Source: Xylogone sp. PMI_703
Lineage: Eukaryota > Ascomycota > Leotiomycetes
Length of the DNA: 64,000 nt
Reading direction: 5' to 3'
NCBI GenBank assembly: GCA_021399445.1
Contig: JAJTUQ010000001.1
Location: 3,782,001 to 3,846,000, forward strand
The notes under the pieces were generated by a model. It worked only from the letters and a program-made list of their open reading frames with translations. It ran no database searches and was not told the DNA's origin. The translations under genes were made by a program, and so were the position numbers. Of this stretch, positions 1-12,333 are shown piece after piece (position 1 is the first letter of the stretch; each line of letters starts with the position of its first letter).

Positions 1-402
1 CACATATTTCGGTCGTCCAATGACTAATTTGGATGGTGGTCTCTTCCGCATAAAAATTAATATCAGCCCACGATTTCCTGAGGAGCAGCCAAGAGCTAGA
101 TTTGAGACACCTTTGTTCCATCATCGGATCTCCCCCGATGGGACCCCATGCTATTTCCCAAAACGTGGGGAAGACATCAGATCGCATATCGAGGCTCTTA
201 TCGAGGCTTTGGAAGAAGAATCGCCACCATATGACCCTCGCACTACGGTCAATCCTGAGGCTTCAAAGCTCTACTGGGGCTCTGCAGAAGACAGGAAAAC
301 TTATAACCGAAAGCTCAGAAGAGCAGTTCAACGAAGCATGGAGTAAGTACAATAGTATAAGACCTTGTCTCATCTCATTTTACTTATATTCATAGGGAAT
401 GA
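1..402 (+). CDS. E2-like ubiquitin-conjugating domain protein, 3' end only
   Basis: The gene enters from the left edge, so the N-terminus is missing. The visible reading frame is the C-terminal half of a UBC (E2) fold: a GGLFRIKINI strand, then FPEEQPRARFETPLFHH (the usual FPxxPP..F.TP.FH element), then DGTPCYFPKR, whose Cys sits where E2 enzymes carry the thioester cysteine. A helical tail follows (NPEASKLYWG...YNRKLRRAVQRSM). A good donor at 343 (GTAAGT) and an acceptor at 394-395 give a 53-bp intron and a last exon of only 7 nt that ends ...MEE-stop at 402; without splicing a stop occurs at 346. The ATG at 20 is internal, because the frame is open to the window edge. The tail resembles the large fungal UBC proteins rather than the small housekeeping E2s, so substrate and partner are unknown. 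Confidence 0.8.
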
Positions 403-1157
403 GTACGCCTCCTTAAGTGATAGGGAATTGCCTATGTAACAATGTTGCTGCACCATTTCAGCTGGGTTGCTTTCTATCTGGGTCATTTGCAAACGGACTG
501 GCGTTTTTATAGGGAGGCTATTAGGCATTAACTAGCGAGTCTGGCGTAAATGTGGGTTTTCTATGGAATGAAATACATGGAGTTGGACTGCTTCTGGTTG
601 GCTTGGGAATAGGTACTGGCGAGTGTGGATAGACTTGGGTTCAAGTGGGAACCTCTACTGAAAACGATGGATTTTTTACAATGAAATACAGGCTCTAGCT
701 GTTTGGGCTGTAGAATTAGCAATCGTATGCTTGTAAGGGTACATCTTCTATTATTACTTGTTCCCTATGAGCACTTGGAATCCCCTGAATACATTGTACG
801 GTGTTCCAAAACGGTCAGACACGAGCTAACATAGGGACAGCCTTTCAAACACCTACTGGTCATCCCAAAGGCGGAAAGGGCTCATTGTAGAAAGGCCCTA
901 ATGGCCACGCATACACTAGAAATGCTTTCTGAGGTGGTCAATATGGTAGTATAATTCTTAGCTTAGCACATCCATATACCCCTAGGGAGGTCTCAGGGGA
1001 CAGGTACCACCTGCTCCCGCTGGACATAAATAACTATCATCATCTTCTTCTTCCACTATTACAATAATTAACCCTTATCAATTATGCACACATGACCTCA
1101 GAAAACCCGCTACCCTCCGATAAATGTCTAGAACAACGAAACTGTTCATGACCACGC
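403..1157. other. Intergenic region between convergent genes
   Basis: This 755-bp interval lies between the 3' end of the E2-like gene and the 3' end of ERG26. It holds no coding-like frame. It is moderately AT-rich and presumably contains two 3' untranslated regions. Confidence 0.6.
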
Positions 1158-2340
1158 CTACTGCCCCTTCTTTTCCGTATTCTTCTTCTCCAGTTCCACA
1201 AACCACGCCACTCCCTTCTCAATCCCCTCCTTCAAGGGGACAATAGGTTTATAACCCAATCTCGTCTTCGCCTTGCTGATATTATAGTATCTCGTCATAC
1301 AACTATACTTAACCTGCCGCCTGGTCAACTTAGGCGTTCTCCCAATCAACCACATCACCCACTCAGCTGCACCCCCCGCGGCAAGCATCAAATCCTTAGG
1401 TAGATGCCACACGTGGTCGATACCCTTGTCAGAACCACCCGCCTTCCATACCATGCGTGCGAAATCCCAAAAGTATACTGGAGAGTCATTGGTGATGAAG
1501 AAGACCTCGCCATCAACTTTCTCGTAGTCTAGTGGTGCGGTGGACAGGGTGGAGGTGTGAAGAAGGGCGCGGGCAGCGAGACAGTGTGCGTGCGCGACAT
1601 TCACCACGTAGGTGAAGTCGAAGAGGTTGTCGTTCTCGCCCAGCTGGTACCGGGTTTGGTTATTCTTAAGGACGTTGAGGATCGGTGGGAGGAGTTGGAC
1701 GTCGCCAGGCCCGAAGATGGAGGCTGGGCGGATGGCGGCTGTGAGGAGTTTGGGGGAGCGATTTGCGGCTATGACAAGGGTTTCTGCTTCAGCCTGAGAT
1801 TCGAATTAGTATTCTTTCAATTTCTTCAGTAGCTTTGAGCATAAGGAGAGGTTGTACCTTTGTCAAAGAGTAGTACTCTGTTTGGTTCTTAGGAGCAATG
1901 ATGGGCCACCGCTCATCTGCGTTGATGAGATCTGAAGCATTGTCGCTGACGACGCTTGCTGAACTGGTGTATACCAATGCCTTAACATCAGTCTTCTGGC
2001 ATGCTTCGATGACGCATTTTGTTCCCTCGACGTTGACCTTGCGGTATAATTGCTTGGTGCCCCCTACTAGGGTAGGAGACGCAGTATGAATCACAACATC
2101 TGGCTTAGCCTTCTCAAAAATCGGTAAAAGCGAGGATATATCCGTGATATCACCATCGTAATACTGCACGCCGTCTGACTCTGGTCTGCGATTGTGTACG
2201 GTTCGTAGGTCGACAACGGATACGTTGCATGTGTACGATTCAACTAGTAGATTGACAATATGGTGGCCAAGAAAACCGCAACCGCCAATTACCAGGACAT
2301 TGCCCAGTGGGTCCTTTCTTTGCGTAGAAACTGGAGCCAT
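1158..2340 (-). CDS. ERG26: Sterol-4-alpha-carboxylate 3-dehydrogenase (decarboxylating)
   Basis: This is a 3-beta-HSD/short-chain dehydrogenase enzyme that, with ERG25 and ERG27, removes the C-4 methyl groups in ergosterol synthesis at the ER. Exon 1 is 2340-1858, a 64-bp intron follows, and exon 2 is 1793-1158, giving 372 aa, the usual family length. The N-terminus has the Rossmann glycine motif GGCGFLG (residues 19-25) followed by an acidic strand end (VVDLR). The catalytic YxxxK is Y157-SLT-K161, with the intron directly after K161; exon 2 resumes with AEAETLV. Downstream are the typical substrate-domain segments RPASIFGPGD and the C-terminal NISKAKTRLGYKP. The ATG at 2340 puts the glycine motif at the normal distance. 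It is a single gene between convergent and divergent neighbours of unrelated function. Confidence 0.93.
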
Positions 2341-4048
2341 TATGAAGAGGGAGCTATGGCTCTCGAAGGACTAAGCGTCAATGTTCAGGGATAACGGATT
2401 AGTTGCGTGTGTCCAACAAATTCATGGAGTTTCCGGTGAAGCTATTTTCCGGGGACGGGTAAACTTCGCTTGATAAATTACGGTTCCTGCATTCCACCAG
2501 TAGTGGTGTGAGAATACTCCACGACTTCCACGAATGGAAAACAGTTAGAAATTCTGAGTTATCACCTGCTTTCCGTTATCTCCTCTACATTAGGATCTTC
2601 CATCACGGCATTGATGGATTGGTTCAATTCAGAAACGGCATCAATTATTTTTGTCGGTGTACATCTGACAGGCACGGCTGTCCGTCTGTACCTCCGTACG
2701 GATCACATGCTTGACACCGAAGGCTGGGGCTGAAAGCTCCGACAAGGGAACGAACGGTCTTTGTTCCTGAGCTTTGATAGTATTGTAGTGACGATATTTT
2801 TGACATGTCTCTTTCGAACGGGTATTCCCACGTCATCGCGCTTCCAGAATATTTTCTTTCCAATGGGTAGCTGAAAAGGGATCGCTCGCGTGAAAGACGA
2901 ACTAGAAGCCATTCGCGCGTGGAATGTAGGCTGCACTTGGATTACTTAAGAGATTTGATACTGCCATCTGAGTAGTAAGCAGGACCCCAGTTCTCCATCC
3001 AGGACGTCATCATGCCCTGAAGCATGCAGATGTAATCAATGGCTGATAGTATGATGGCACACTACGTTCAGAATGCACACCTGCTCGCGCATGTTGATGC
3101 ATCATTTCTGCGCGCCGTCTACGGAGTACTTAGAAGAGAAGCCTTGCGGCCCAATCATGCACCTGGAAGACATCGCTCTCACTACACGCAGCCATTACGA
3201 TGGTCCAGGTCGTATGGAACCAGACGCAGGTAGCAGCAGATTAGGCGGGCTAGGCAAGACGGGCTACCTATTCGGGAGATGCGCTTGGTGTTTTGAAACA
3301 CAAGAAGGGCCTTCTGGGTAACTGGGATGACAATTACGTGTCGCTATGGAGATTACTAGTCTTTGAGAGAGGCAATCTGGCCGTTTGCCGCTAGACTCCT
3401 CGGGTGCGAGGTCACACTAGAGGCACAAAAAATAGGACGGAATAGGAAAGAAAGCAGCTGTTGAAGTTGACTGAAGAGGCGGAGGAGGAAGAGGAGGGGA
3501 ATATGATACCACTGTGCATCTCGGCGAATGGAGCGAAAGCCACGAGTTCGGTATTTTGTGCCGGAAGCTAAGGAGCTGCGCCCCAACTAGCCACAGCAAC
3601 GCTAGCGCCCTCGGAATCTAGTGGCTCGGGTGGTCATTTGCCACTCGTCGACCCCTCCAGAACCTCCAGCACGCTTTCCAGACCCCCAAGGGCAGCCGCG
3701 CTTTGCCCTGGCGGGTATCGGGAGATGCGACTTTGCAAAATCCCATCCCCCTACTACTGCCGCTGTAGCCCTATCATGGCCCTATCACGTCGCTGGCGGA
3801 CCTTTGCTCCGGATGACGCTCGCCGCTACCCTTTGGGGTGCTCAACTTTTCCTCCACCTTCTGCCGCGCTCTCCTTCCTTCCCCAGTTACATTAACACCC
3901 ACTGCTCCATTCTTGCCGCATGGTACAAATTTAACTAGGCCTCGATGTGTTGTAGGGCTCTACAACTATAATTTCTCGTGCTTGAACCAGAGCACCCCAG
4001 GGTGCCTGTCGGATGCGGCGAGTCTGGGTGCAAACGGGGGTGCTCGAT
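2341..4048. other. Divergent intergenic region, ERG26 / histidine kinase
   Basis: This 1.7-kb stretch separates two divergent start codons and should hold both promoters. Small open frames are scattered through it, but none has a recognisable domain or consistent codon use. About 3620-3900 is GC- and pyrimidine-rich on the + strand, as is common just upstream of transcription starts in filamentous fungi, and would suit the histidine kinase. No repeat or RNA gene was seen. Confidence 0.55.
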
Positions 4049-7000
4049 ATGTCGGAAAAACCAGCAGCGAGCACCGGTGACCAAATCACCGTTAGCTTGG
4101 ATGAAGGCACTTCAGAGAGAAAGCGTGTCCAGGAACTTCTCAGGTATGCAAACAATGACGACCCTCTCCATTTATACTTATAGCATCCCTTGCTACAATC
4201 ACTGTTATGTTAGTCCTAATATGTACCAATCGTAGATTCTACCAGCCAACGCCCGTTGATCCTAACGATGTTGATCTCAACGATGTCAAGCTTTCTTCAG
4301 ACCCAACCCTTACCGCACTGGTCCAGCTTGGAGCTTTACGGACGGACTGCGATCGAGCCTTCATGTCCTTGGTGACCCATGAACAACAGCATATCCTTGC
4401 CGAGGCAACGAAGTCCATATCCACCATCGACAAAACTCATCATAAAGAGGGCGACCAGATTTTTCTCGGCCAAAGGACTATGGAGCTCGGTTGGGGACTA
4501 TGTCCAACTACGCTCAAGGTCTTCACCTGCACCGACGATAGCCTCAATGTCTCAACTGCCAACATCACCGCAAACGCGCAGGGATACATCATGGGGGATA
4601 TGTCCAAGGAACCTCAATTCTCCGAGCGCCCTTTCGTCACCAGCTTCCCGTATGTCAGGTTCTATGCCGAAGTCCCCATATTCACGCCATCAGGCTACGT
4701 GATAGGATCTTACACGGTGGTGGACAATAAAGCGAGGTACGATGGACACGAGGAGGTTCTGTCTGTGCTTAGAGAGATCTCGTCCGCTATTATGAATCAT
4801 TTAGAACTAGTAACCTTCAAGCAAACTTATCGACGGGCCTCGCGCATGGTCAGCGGGCTTGCCCATTTCGTGGAAGGGATTGGTTCATTCCCTACTCGGC
4901 CTGCAGGTACGCGACAGCAGTCAACCATGTCAGTCACCAAGGAAAAGTCAAAATCACCGCCGCCAGCTGGGAACGAGGCCGCCTCGGCTCCGGCTAAAGG
5001 CGGTGGAAACCCAGAAGGCATCCCAGTAGCTGAGAAAATGCAAGCCCTGGAAGGTCTCGCAGTAATTGAAAAGGTGGAGGCTTTAGAATGCCCTGCAGTA
5101 ACTGAGAAGTTGAAGACTCCAGTAACCGATACTAACATGAGCCCGGGTGAAAGTCATACAGTGCTCCACGATACAACTCTATTGTTCACAGACGAGCCTC
5201 AAGAGGTGTCACCCGCCCCTTCTCCTCAGCCCATACCCCAACAAAAACCCTCCGAGATAGAAATGTCTGTACCTACAGCGCCTGAAGGATCCAAACAAAT
5301 AACTGAAGATCCTCTGGGCTACTTCGATAGTCGAGCAGGGCGAGGTTCTGAGTCAGACAGTGGCATTGGGTTATCCACTAGCAGCTCACCTTCTTATAGG
5401 AGTGACATGGAAGACGGTCCTAATACTTCTGTGCCGTCGTCTAGGTCTAACGAGGTAAAGGAAACCTTGAGTCGTGCATGTACTCTGGTTCGAGAGTCTA
5501 TCGACCTAGATGGAGTACTCTTCTTAGACGCGTCTTGGAGTTCCTATGACCTTCCTTACCGAATTGCTACTAAGACTGATACACCATCAATTGTCAATAC
5601 GCCTCGGAGTTCTAACGACGGTAGCCCCTGGCCTTCAATCCAACTAGATACTGAGCAGGACGACGGCTCTGGAGTCTTCGATTCTGGCTCATCACTATCA
5701 GCGCACTACCTAACTTCGCCAAGGAAGCCTCCAGTGAGGAAATGCTCTGTCGTATGCCAGAGTATACGATCAGGTTACAATTACTGCGATTCAGGCTCAG
5801 AAAATCCACCCTCACTCGCAGAATCTTCGCTTCAGATTTTGCTGGGCGAATTTCCTCGTGGCGCTATCTTCTACTTCGATGAATCTGGATTTATCACATC
5901 AAGTTGTGCCGATGATGGCTCACAGAGTGACTCTGACATCGACCCCGATTTGCACTCCAATGTAGCCACAGACCTGTTGAAGTTACTTCCCGGAGCTCGG
6001 TCTATTGCTTTGTTGCCCCTAAGAGATACGACCAAGTCGTCTTGGTTCAGTGTGGGGTTAGCCTGGTCCTGCGATCCAGTGCGTTCACTTCGAGTTGAAG
6101 ATTTTGCGTACCTTCGAGCTTTTGGGGATTCGATCATGGTCGAAGTTTCTCGTCTCGAGATCATCTCTGCTGATCAAGCTAAGACTGTATTCCTGTCTTC
6201 GATCAGCCACGAACTTCGCTCTCCACTTCATGGCATTTTAGCCAACGCAGAGCTCCTTTCTACCACATCTACTGGCCACGTTCAAGACGAGATGATCGAA
6301 GCTATAGAAGTTTGCGGTCGGACTTTATTAGACACCATGGACCACCTCCTGGACTTCGCCAAGATAAATAATTTTAACAAAAAGGTTAGGCCGCGGGCTG
6401 TGGATGGCGGAATGTCATCAGGTACGAACAATCTTACTTCGGAGTTTGACATGAGCAATATAGTTCAAGACGTTGTACACGGCGTCTTAGCCGGATATAA
6501 GTATCAGCACACTTCACCTTCGCAATTCTGGAAGCGAGATCATGTTGACACCACTAAAAACCCGCTGGAAAGCTATAACGATGCCGATAGTCCCACCTTG
6601 TATGAAGGTGTTACTGTTATCATGGACATCCAGCAACGGCCAGATTGGGTGATTTCTTCCGAACCAGGGGCTTGGAAGCGAATCCTCATGAACCTATTCG
6701 GGAATGCTCTGAAATATACTACATATGGTTTCATTAAAGTCTCCCTCAACTGGGAAGATCTTCCGTCTGCTGATGACAAGGCGCCAAAGTCTCTCATTTC
6801 TTTGACCGTGAGCGATTCTGGTAAAGGAATGAGCAAGCAGTATCTCAAAAATCACCTTTTTACACCGTTTGCGCAGGAAGATAGTCTCTCTGTCGGAGCT
6901 GGCCTCGGACTTAGTATCGTGAAACAGCTCGTTGTCGCTTTAGGTGGCACAATCAAAGTTGAGAGCGAGCTAGGCCTCGGGACCGTAGTCAAAGTCTCTG

Positions 7001-8251
7001 CACCTGTAGTTGTGAGAAATATTACGGACGTAGAGAAGGTGGATTTAATATCTCAGGTTCAGAAGCTGACACAAGGGCTGAGCTTTTGCACTATAATTGA
7101 TGGCACAAGCTCTACCATCGTTTGTGATAGAAAAGGTAGTTTTCAGAGGCGGCTCAAACCCGCTACGGAACTGCTTCGCTCCATTGAGCAAATAGGCACT
7201 AGCTGGTTTGGTATGACGAATGTGCGGGCCTCTATCCTCTCTTCTGTGTCCGCAGACATAGTTGTGGCAACTGAAGCAGCGTTAGAGTCGTACCTTCAGT
7301 ACGTTAAAGACCAGGAGAGAGCTGTGTGGGATGCTGCGGGCAGCCCCCTAATTCTCCTCACAGCAGATGGCTCTAATTCACCTTATCCTTTGGCATCCGT
7401 TTGGAATCGAGATAATGGAAGAGTTATCCGGTTACCCTTACCAATCAGCCCACGTAGCTTTGCAAAAGCACTGAAGAAGTGCATCCATTACCGGTCTACG
7501 TCAATTCCGCCGCCTCCAGATATCTCAGACTCAAAGCCACAAATCGCGCTTCCCTCTAATGACACAACTCCAGAGCCGAAGGTGACTGAATGCAATTTTT
7601 CCTCGAATACCCTGGGCAAAGAGCAGGATGTGCTGCCACCTCCAGCCCCTGAAACCCAACCCATAGAACCAGCTAGTCACCCTGTGGCGGTGGCTACTAC
7701 GACAGAAAGTTCGGCGACCAAAGGGATTGAGACATCAGAACTGAAGCAGAGTAGTGAAGGGCCATATGTCCTCCTAGTCGAGGACAACGAGATAAATCTC
7801 AAGGTATGATGATCTTCAAAAAGAATATCTGAACTTACCACTCAGAATCTGCCATACTGACTTGCTCTAGATTCTGGCTACATTCATGACGCGTCTCAAA
7901 TACCGTTATGCAACAGCAACAAATGGTTTAGAAGCAGTCCAACTATACACCTCCTCAACCACTACCTCTTCGGATCTTCCCGAAAGTCTAGCTATATCCC
8001 CTTCTCCAAAGTCTTCCCCTTTTGATTTCATCATTATGGACATAAGCATGCCAATTATGAATGGCTTCGAAGCAACGAGAGAGATACGGCTGTACGAGTA
8101 TAAGCATGGACTGGAACCAGTTACGGTGGTTGCTTTAACTGGGCTAGCCAGTGCGCAGGCTCAGCAGGAGGCCCTGAGCAGTGGGATTGATACTTACCTA
8201 ATGAAGCCAGCAAGGTTGGGCGATTTAAGAAAATTGCTAGGTAAGACATAA
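4049..8251 (+). CDS. Hybrid histidine kinase with N-terminal GAF domain
   Basis: This is a two-component phosphorelay sensor of 1347 aa. Exons are 4049-4143, 4236-7803 and 7871-8251. The short first exon encodes MSEKPAAS...QELL and splices at an Arg codon into RFYQPTP. A GAF-type sensor region covers about residues 65-215. A long Ser/Pro-rich linker follows, then a HisKA H-box (SISHELRSPLHG, phospho-His about H690), an HATPase domain with N-box NLFGNALKYT (about 851-860), G1 DSGKGM (D892) and G2 GAGLGL (919-924), another linker, and a C-terminal receiver domain. The receiver has the acidic pair VEDNE, phospho-acceptor D1278 (MDISMP) and K1333 (MKPA). The last intron cuts the receiver right after NEINLK. 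All catalytic residues are present, so the kinase looks functional. No transmembrane segment was seen, so it is probably cytosolic. The signal sensed is unknown, and I do not assign a fungal HK class. Confidence 0.93.
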
Positions 8252-8941
8252 AAACAATAATTCCAGAAATGGGGTAGTTGGAGCATTGATGGAATATGCC
8301 CATTAAAGCTCCATCTCAAGTCATCAGCAACAACGAAGTTGTAATGAATATTATATGCAAAATGTATATTCTTTGGAAGGAGTATTAATGTCGTTATGGT
8401 CAGACGGTTGACTCGGGATTATGTGGGCGGCTTTTTTTTTTAATTTTCGTTGATGCTGATACCTGCATCTGGTTTGGGGCCTCATCTTAGGGGCGAATAC
8501 AGACGGCGTTAGTATGGAATCCGGAGTTGATCATTTTGGAGACTAGTGGTTTCCCTTCTCAGCTGTTCTACAACAAGCATAGTTCTATCCAGCACTCTGT
8601 GCTTTTTTGGTATAGGATAATACACAACGTTCTCTCAGTCCGTTAAATTACATATGTAAGTGAGTGAGGCCCTCGTTGTCTTCTAATTGTTCGTAGCCAT
8701 TTTAGAGCTACACATCAGTTTATAAGTATAAATTTTAATTAGCCCAATGCGAGTGAACTGCAGACTCTACTAGGAAGTATAATATTTCATCTACCGCCTA
8801 GATAATCACAGAAGTTTACACAACAAACAACCCATTCCATGTCTAGCTTTTGACAGATAAATGCCCATCCCACATACCCACCAGGATCATAATTTTAAAT
8901 CATGTCTCCATCCCAAATGAAAAAGTTGGTATTTGTCTCAT
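8252..8941. other. Intergenic region between convergent genes
   Basis: This 690-bp interval lies between the 3' ends of the histidine kinase and eIF3d genes. It is AT-rich and includes a T-tract near 8431-8440. No coding frame of substance is present. Confidence 0.6.
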
Positions 8942-10828
8942 CTATTCTTCTGTCTCTTCCACCTCCTCGATGATTTCGCCTTCAGCATCATCTTCGAAGC
9001 TACCAGCTGGCACCTCGTACAGTCTCAAGATCTGCTTGTTCGGATCTTTGACAAGAACATACTTGCCCTCTTCACGCTTGAGACACATATCTGCAATGGT
9101 ACGAACGATGCCCCAACCGTTGGAGAGGGACAAGTTCATCTGAGAGGCGAAGTCACGAGGTTTCCACCCAACAACGCCGAGGATGACGTGTCTGTCATTG
9201 GACTTGGGGTTCGCACGGGAGACGAAACTAATATAGAGTCAGTAAAAGTTGGGATTATTTATAACATAAGGTCTAAATATTCATCTTACCCAAGTTTCAT
9301 GACGTCTGCACGTGCGATAATACTCTGCACTGTCCAGCGAGCAAGTTTGCAGCTGTTGTTCTTCATTTCTGTAGCCACGACAGCACCACGTTGGCTGAAC
9401 AGCTTGGTTCTCCAGTCTAATGCGCCTCCACTGCCTTGGGCCTTGTGGTCAAATTCGTTGAGAGCCTTGATGGTGAGGAATTGATCTTCTCCGCTAATAG
9501 CATTTTTCTGAACGGCATCAATTTCGGTTCGGACAACCAGATGAACTGGATCCTCGTCATTAAGTGATAGATCGAATCGGCGATACTTGTACATTTTGCT
9601 CGCTGGCGGTTCGGTCTCTTCTGATGGATTGTAGAATGGATTCTCGTGAGGAGCTTCAACCTTTTGGTTGTCATTCTCCAACATAACTTGATTTGCAAAG
9701 TTATGGTTGATGTAGGTGGCCTCTTCAGCGAGAGCACTTGGCTGATTGATATAATCTTTGCTGCCATCTGAAGCATCCATTGGAGCATCAGCAGCATTCT
9801 CATTGACTGTGACCATATCAAGAGTAGCATTATCTCTCTTATCCAAGAAGATCTTGTTCCCTTGTCTGACAATGACAATATCCCAAGGATAGACGGAGCG
9901 GGGTGAGCACATGAGCATGGATAAAACGCTATCAGTGGCAAAGATTATAGCTTCGTCCTTCTCGGCCAGTTCTTGGATGACAGGATCCGATGAGGTGGTA
10001 ACATTATATGCAGCACGGTCAACCACGTTAAGCTTGCGCTCAACGCCTTTGACTGGCTGCTTATCATATGATCGGTCGTAATAGTAAACGAAGCCATAGC
10101 TGTCAATGTCCTCACCCTCATCGGTATCCAAGTTCAGCTTAGCTAAACGGTTGAAGTCAATCTCTTCAAGCAACTTCCAGTCCGATTTGATGTTAACAGA
10201 CGCATCACGATTCCGCTGTGGCTTGTCATAATCCTTCCAGCCAAATCGTCGTCCTCCACGAGCAGCTCCGCGGCCTCCACGGCTGTCATAGCCATAACCT
10301 TGCTGTCCACCTCGTCCACCGATTCTTTGGAATTGCCCTCTGCCTCGGGAATCGCCTCGGCCACCACGCTGGCCACGGGCGCGAGTGAACGTTGCCCCAC
10401 GACCAAAGCGGGCCTTTGAAGACTCACGGACATTGCTAACAACGGAGAAGGTAGATTCGTCCTCAGCAAGTTGAACGGCGAAGAGAGATGATGTGCCTGC
10501 ACCATAGACTTGTTGATCTATTGAATGATATGTTAGCAGTTTGTCCAAGGTATATAGATAGCATGGCAAAATTTAAAAGTCGCCAGAGGTACTACAATAG
10601 GAAATATTTATTCATACCCCTGAAGTTTCTATTATATTGCTGCCTTCCACCTCGTCCATCTCTATCTTTGCCTTCAGTAGTCCAGTCAGCCATGCGGCCG
10701 AGTTTGTCTCCCTTGGAATATGGGGCATATGGGACGCCATCCAAGGTGGTATCGTCTGAAACCGGAGGGCCCCATGAGTCCTCTGATGGCAGAGCCGAGA
10801 TAATATCTGAGAGTGAAATCGGTGCCAT
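8942..10828 (-). CDS. eIF3d: Translation initiation factor eIF3 subunit D
   Basis: This is the cap-binding subunit of the eIF3 complex. Exons are 10828-10618, 10517-9290 and 9227-8942, encoding 574 aa, normal for the family. The start is the ATG at 10828 because [22 protein letters not shown] is the conserved fungal N-terminus; the frame is open further upstream, but that part looks non-coding. An RGG-rich segment ([16 protein letters not shown]...) follows the N-terminal motif and is a likely RNA contact. The central domain contains the strongly conserved stretches [25 protein letters not shown] and the [15 protein letters not shown] block. The C-terminus is acidic ([11 protein letters not shown]). 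Introns are 100 bp and 62 bp. Expected to be an essential or near-essential housekeeping gene. Confidence 0.97.
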
Positions 10829-11230
10829 GGTTTCAGAACTTCCGCTTTCTGAATCTGTAGCGGAGAATGCAGTGCACAACTCAAATATGCGAAAGGCAAA
10901 TATATTCGCGAATGTGTGAAAGTTCTTGGTGGGGTGTGCCAAGAGTTGCGAGTTATCGTGGCCTTATACGTAGCCTGATATAAAAGGCATTAAAATTCTT
11001 GTAAGGCTGAATTACAAGGCTGTGATCTTTGCATCTAATAATCGAAACCATCACATGAATTGTGGAAGTCCTATAAGGTAAGGCGAATCTAGAGTCATCA
11101 CATATGCTTGATTAGAAGTTACTTGAACGCAAATAGTCTCTATCGATATTAGATTATCATACAGCATTTCGTTGACTCGTCATAATCCTCATATGTATTA
11201 TTCTAGTTCATAGCCTTCTAGACACACATT
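10829..11230. other. Intergenic region, eIF3d promoter and PAQR 3' end
   Basis: These 402 bp lie between tandem minus-strand genes. The part next to 10829 must contain the eIF3d promoter and leader. The AT-rich part near 11000-11230 fits a 3' untranslated region. No gene was seen. Confidence 0.5.
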
Positions 11231-12333
11231 CTATTTAATGCTGCACGTCTGATGATGGTAGTGCCATTGATATGCAGTGAGTATTCCAACCAGATGGACT
11301 GCTGTTGCGAATACTACAAATATATGGAAGAGCTGGTGTGACGACCCCCATATATCAAAAACTCCTGGTTTAAAACATTCGGGAATCCTCGTCTGAGCAG
11401 CTCTGTCAGTATTCTAGGACACATGGAAAGGCCGAGTTATTCAAGAGTATGGCTTACAGCATAGAAGAAGACACCAATTCCCAGTAGTACGCCCTCAGCT
11501 AGATAATATGGAATTCCGGTTTCTCGGGCCATGCGTGGAAAGCCAAAGAGGGCTATTCCATGGATTACAGGTATCAATCCAGAGAGTGCTGTGCCAATGA
11601 ATACGCTGGTCCGAAGAGCACGCCAACGCAGGCCCTGAAACCGCGGACTCATGAGGATGAAGATAGAAAGACAGCATAGGGAAACGATCTATACAAGAAA
11701 CGAGAATTAGTAAGGAAGGCTGTAATAAAGAAATGATAGAAAATGATTACTCCACATATCTAAACGATAAAAGAAGTGGGTAAGTCATACCAAGCTCCAA
11801 TATATTATCTGCAGCTTTCGCTCGCAGTAAAATCCAATATAGACGCCCGAGACATAGTCTCCGAGGGTCAGGATCAGGATTCCCATGAAGTCAAACTTGA
11901 GCCATAACTGACCAACGGAGTCAGAATGATTCATGAGAGTGTGGTACCCCGCTGAAAGGCCCATGCAAATTGTGGCTGATAGCAACCAAAAGGCAAAGAC
12001 GAGTCGGTCGCCAATACTGGCATTGGGGTACTTGGCCTGAAAATACCAGGTGATGAGCCCTTCACCAGCCAGGAAAAATATGGCTGGAAGAAGATGCGAA
12101 AAGATATTGACCGTCTCATTATGGAGGTACACCCAGCTGGCTAAGCAACTATACGCGGATTTGGACTCAGGACGATACCCACGCAGGATGAACTTGCTAT
12201 CCTGATACCATTCAGGGATGTCATTGTAGGATAGGAGTACTGGACGGCCTCCTCTCCCTTGTGCTTGCTGAGCCTCCACTCCAACCACGACCGCAACAGT
12301 TTCGACTTCTATTTCTTCCTCTGGCCGCCCCAT
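11231..12333 (-). CDS. PAQR / adiponectin receptor-like seven-helix membrane protein (Izh family)
   Basis: Exons are 12333-11791, 11688-11458 and 11392-11231, giving 311 aa. After a short acidic N-terminus comes [23 protein letters not shown], the conserved PAQR entry motif, then [15 protein letters not shown]. Several hydrophobic helices follow, with zinc-site residues [11 protein letters not shown] in the middle and a C-terminal SSHQLFH pair of histidines. The short exon 3 begins [15 protein letters not shown], matching the (A/T)R.PE...PG.FD.W element of adiponectin receptors, which supports the acceptor at 11393. Family members are hydrolase-like membrane proteins (ceramidase activity is reported for animal receptors); yeast Izh proteins affect zinc and sterol homeostasis. 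The position next to RIM15 and eIF3d gives no functional clue. Confidence 0.92.

Noticed and set aside
600..680. Possible tRNA B-box-like word near GGGTTCAAGTGGG
   Set aside because: No matching A-box, acceptor stem or cloverleaf could be drawn around it.
7804..7809. Stop codon at 7807 as the end of the histidine kinase
   Set aside because: It lies just inside an intron (GTATGA donor); splicing at 7804/7870 restores a complete receiver domain.
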